Positions 61,666-64,000 of a stretch of DNA of 64,000 nucleotides are shown piece by piece. Every line of letters starts with the position of its first letter. The stretch's first letter is position 1. This DNA is from Alphaproteobacteria bacterium (GTDB taxonomy: Bacteria > Pseudomonadota > Alphaproteobacteria > Thalassobaculales > Thalassobaculaceae). The notes beneath the pieces were generated by a model, which saw only the letters and a list, made by a program, of their open reading frames with translations, was not told the DNA's origin and did no database searches. Position numbers and translations under genes: made by a program. The stretch spans positions 62,001-126,000 of the forward strand of contig JAJEAR010000082.1 in assembly GCA_022822665.1 (NCBI GenBank). Direction: 5' to 3'.

Positions 61666-62637
61666 CTATCCGCCGGCAACGCCCCGGGTGTTGACGTAGA
61701 GCGCGTAGAGAGACTGGCTCGCCGCCATGAACAGGCGGTTGCGCTTCGCGCCGCCGAAGCACAGGTTCGCGCACCGCTCAGGCAGGCGGATGTGGCCGAT
61801 ACGGCTGCCGTCGGGCGCAAACACCATGACGCCATCGAGTTCTTCCGACCCCATCCCCCAGCCGCACCACAGGTTTCCGTCAACGTCGCAGCGCATGCCG
61901 TCCGGCGTTCCGCCCGGACCGGCGTCGATCAGGGTCCGTTTGCCCGACAGCGACCGTCCGTCGGTGCCGACGTCGTAGGCGAGGATGCCCCGGTGCGGAA
62001 CGCCCCGGGACTCCACGACGTAGAGGATGCTCTCGTCGGGCGAGAAACACAGTCCGTTGGGCCCGAGCACGTCATCCGCCACGACCGCGAGCTCGTCGGT
62101 CTCCGGGCAGATCCGGTAGACCGCCTGCGGTACTTCACTTTCGGCCCTGAATCCCTCGTAGTCGCCGAGGATGCCGAACACGGGGTCGGTGAACCAGACC
62201 GATCCGTCGGACCTGGTGACGACATCGTTCGGTGAATTGAGCCGATTGCCCTGCCAGCTGTCCGCCAGCACCGTGATGCTGCCGTCATACTCGGTCCGGG
62301 TGACGCGCCGGGTTCCGTGTTCGCAGGTCACGAGGCGACCATTGGGATCACGGGTATGTCCGTTCGCGAAGTTTGACGGCCGGCGCCAGGTCGAAACGGC
62401 CCCGGTTTCCTCCTCCCATTTCAGGATCCTGTTGTTGGGAATGTCGGACCAGAGCAGGTAGCGACCGTCGCCGAACCAGACCGGGCCTTCTGCCCAGCGG
62501 CAGCCGGTGTGGAGCCGTTCGATGGCAGCGCTGAACAGGCAGTAGCGGTCGAATCGACTGTCGAGGCTGCGGATATCGGGGTCGGGATAGCGGGGATACG
62601 GGCGCCAGCCGGCGCTCGCCGGTTCGGGACTGGTCAT
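61666..62637 (-). CDS. SMP-30/gluconolactonase-family lactonase
   Basis: The 323-residue beta-propeller shows the metal-binding Glu50 in CRWAEGPVWF, the SPNDVV asparagine and the GGTPDGMRCDVDGNLW aspartate. It should open sugar lactones. The ATG at 62637 has GGA ten bases upstream and starts a likely natural N-terminus; ATGs farther upstream lack a ribosome site. With the enolase-type gene it makes a two-gene set for lactone and acid-sugar catabolism. Confidence 0.9.
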   Translation of the reverse strand: MTSPEPASAGWRPYPRYPDPDIRSLDSRFDRYCLFSAAIERLHTGCRWAEGPVWFGDGRYLLWSDIPNNRILKWEEETGAVSTWRRPSNFANGHTRDPNGRLVTCEHGTRRVTRTEYDGSITVLADSWQGNRLNSPNDVVTRSDGSVWFTDPVFGILGDYEGFRAESEVPQAVYRICPETDELAVVADDVLGPNGLCFSPDESILYVVESRGVPHRGILAYDVGTDGRSLSGKRTLIDAGPGGTPDGMRCDVDGNLWCGWGMGSEELDGVMVFAPDGSRIGHIRLPERCANLCFGGAKRNRLFMAASQSLYALYVNTRGVAGG

Positions 62638-62909
62638 GACGTGATCCATTGCGGTGCGGACAGGCGGCACCCTCGGACCGGTGCCGGCGGCACTATGGCC
62701 GCCGGGTCGCACGGGTGTCGAGACCGGTGTCCGCTTGACGGGCGGCCACGTGCATCCAACATGAATCCGGTCGGCATGGAAGGGGAGTGGTTCAATGCGA
62801 CAGCTGCCGGTTCCCGCGAGTGTGCCAATGCCGGGTGCGGGCGGCGCTCAGGCCGGCAACGCCGCGGCCGGGCGCGCCTGACGCCGGGTCTCCGGGCTTT
62901 CTTTCCGCC

Positions 62910-63869
62910 ATGGACGGGACCCGATCCCTCGCACCCGAAGCCGCCCGAAGGATCGTGGACGAGGCCATCGGGCGCTACTTCCGGGACCGGCACGACCGTG
63001 TGGAGGCGTTTGTCGCGTCCTGTTACTCGATCCGGGGATCCCTGGCACTGCACCGCCATGCGCTGGGCCTCGATCTGCTCCGGGCCCCGGCCAACATCCT
63101 GCTGATGCCGGTGGCCGTTGGTGCAAGGGCGGCGGCCTTCGCAGCCCGCCGGTTCGGAGCGCATGATCTTGCTTCCCGGCTTTCCTCGCGTGAACTGCTG
63201 CTGAGAACCGGAGTGGACCGGGAAATCGCGTGGCGGCTGTGTACCGAGTTGCTGGAACTGCCGTACCGCGACGGAACCCGGGTCTGTGGGAGGAACGCGC
63301 TCCTCGACGAGATCCTGTCTGATCCGGATCTCGCGGACTTTCGCATCACGACTGAGGCGGAGGACCGGATCCGGTCACGGTTCGATACCGCGATCGATGC
63401 CTACGCGGCCGGCCGTGCCGCCACGTCGGAACTCTCGCTCGCGCTCGCATCCCTGGCGACCGGGGCCTTCACCCTACAGCGTTTCACGCCGACAGTGCTG
63501 TCCCTCGGCCCGGCTCTCGCCGGCGTCCTCGCGCTCAGGATGGCGATCGACAGCTTTCCGCTGGGCCCGGCGCTCGGCAGCGTGTGGTATGGCATCTGGC
63601 CGGTGACCCCGTCCGTCGCGCTGTCCGCGGCGGTGACCACGGGCCTGCTGGCGGTGGTCAGTGTCGCGGCCGCGTTCTCGGGCATCGTGACCGACCCGGT
63701 GCTGAGCCGCCTCGGGCTGCACCGGCGCAGGCTGCACCGCATGCTGCGCGACATGGAGCAGGGGTGCGGCAAGCCGGGTGCATCGGGCTTTCGCATGCGC
63801 GAGGAGTATGCGGTCAGGCTGCTTGACCTTGTCGAGGCCGCGAGGCTGCTCCATCGTAGCCTCGCGTGA
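62910..63869 (+). CDS. Membrane protein resembling DUF6635
   Basis: This 319-residue protein has an N-terminal soluble part with CYSIRGSLALHRHALGLDLLRAPANI (about 30-56), a conserved-looking feature I associate with DUF6635 proteins, and two hydrophobic helices in the second half (LSLGPALAGVLALRMAI, then SAAVTTGLLAVVSVAAAFSG). The ATG at 62910 was chosen because upstream codons are rich in Cys, Arg and Pro and unlike protein. Function unknown. It is 26 bases upstream of the P450 start, same strand. Confidence 0.75.
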   Translation: MDGTRSLAPEAARRIVDEAIGRYFRDRHDRVEAFVASCYSIRGSLALHRHALGLDLLRAPANILLMPVAVGARAAAFAARRFGAHDLASRLSSRELLLRTGVDREIAWRLCTELLELPYRDGTRVCGRNALLDEILSDPDLADFRITTEAEDRIRSRFDTAIDAYAAGRAATSELSLALASLATGAFTLQRFTPTVLSLGPALAGVLALRMAIDSFPLGPALGSVWYGIWPVTPSVALSAAVTTGLLAVVSVAAAFSGIVTDPVLSRLGLHRRRLHRMLRDMEQGCGKPGASGFRMREEYAVRLLDLVEAARLLHRSLA

Positions 63870-63895
63870 CCGGGTCTCGACGTTCGGGGAGGAGC

Positions 63896-64000
63896 ATGCA
63901 CGCCACCGACGCGCAGAAAGCGCGGGCATTTGATCTTGCACGGCTTGACCCCGCCTTTCTCGACGATCCCTACCCGACCTACCACCTGCTCAGGGACCAC
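63896..64000 (+). CDS. Cytochrome P450, N-terminal part (runs off the window)
   Basis: From an ATG at 63896, after GGGGAGGAG, 35 codons remain in the window. The translation ends LDPAFLDDPYPTYHLLRD, the characteristic beginning of bacterial class I cytochrome P450s (FxxDPYPxYxxLR). The heme-binding part lies beyond position 64000. Confidence 0.8.
   Translation, partial: MHATDAQKARAFDLARLDPAFLDDPYPTYHLLRDH

Overview
The window reads as a chromosomal segment from a high-GC alphaproteobacterium, most likely Rhodospirillales-like. Nearly all genes have strong GC bias at third positions. The gene set (TctABC tripartite tricarboxylate transport, TRAP genes, heterotetrameric sarcosine oxidase, an anmK/tyrS/AsmA-like/Bcp group, M81 peptidase, hydantoinase A/B, luciferase-like monooxygenases) is typical of metabolically versatile marine or soil members of that class. 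There is one tRNA (Phe-GAA). I see no rRNA, no CRISPR array and no intact insertion sequence. Family names come from reading the protein sequences; no database was searched.

Layout. 0-6 kb: a UDP-glucuronate 4-epimerase-like gene, a TldE/PmbA gene and a complete tctCBA uptake operon. 6-9.6 kb: tRNA-Phe, an unrecognised protein built of two copies of one ~105-residue unit, an NTF2-like protein and two consecutive fumarylacetoacetate-hydrolase-family enzymes. 9.6-17.3 kb: an acyl-CoA synthetase and a divergent oxidoreductase, then anmK, two LLM flavin oxidoreductases and tyrS. 17.3-30.3 kb: an accessory block holding a DUF4143-type ATPase, GST, three SDRs, a decayed TRAP transporter, a LysR regulator, hyuA/hyuB, a broken second copy of the ATPase and a Phd/PIN toxin-antitoxin pair. 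30.3-34 kb: an AsmA/YhdP-like giant and a peroxiredoxin; core synteny seems to resume here.

34-44.2 kb is one long minus-strand stretch of two apparent operons: soxB-soxD-soxA-soxG-GNAT with overlapping genes, then Gfo/Idh oxidoreductase, aminotransferase, hisI and sulfatase. 44.3-45.8 kb: an SPFH/NfeD pair. 45.8-51.4 kb: a visibly lower-GC defence block with mcrB-mcrC, a small unknown ORF and the remnant of a UvrD-type helicase, then a nitroreductase. 51.7-53.1 kb: an HD-domain protein and a small Rpn-like tail. 53.7-60.3 kb: a tight seven-gene operon (M14 carboxypeptidase, ArsC/Spx-like, M81, a split three-subunit FAD/2Fe-2S amine oxidase, DUF1194). 60.5-64 kb: an enolase-superfamily dehydratase and SMP-30-type lactonase pair, a membrane protein and the first 35 codons of a cytochrome P450.

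Most genes point to uptake and oxidative breakdown of small organic acids, N-methylated amino acids, cyclic amides and sugar acids. The most notable signals are the decaying accessory block between tyrS and the AsmA-like gene, the McrBC defence cluster with a helicase relic, the coexistence of fused and split sarcosine-oxidase-type enzymes, the internally duplicated unknown protein, and three tight convergent gene pairs whose opposing stop codons lie inside one hairpin.
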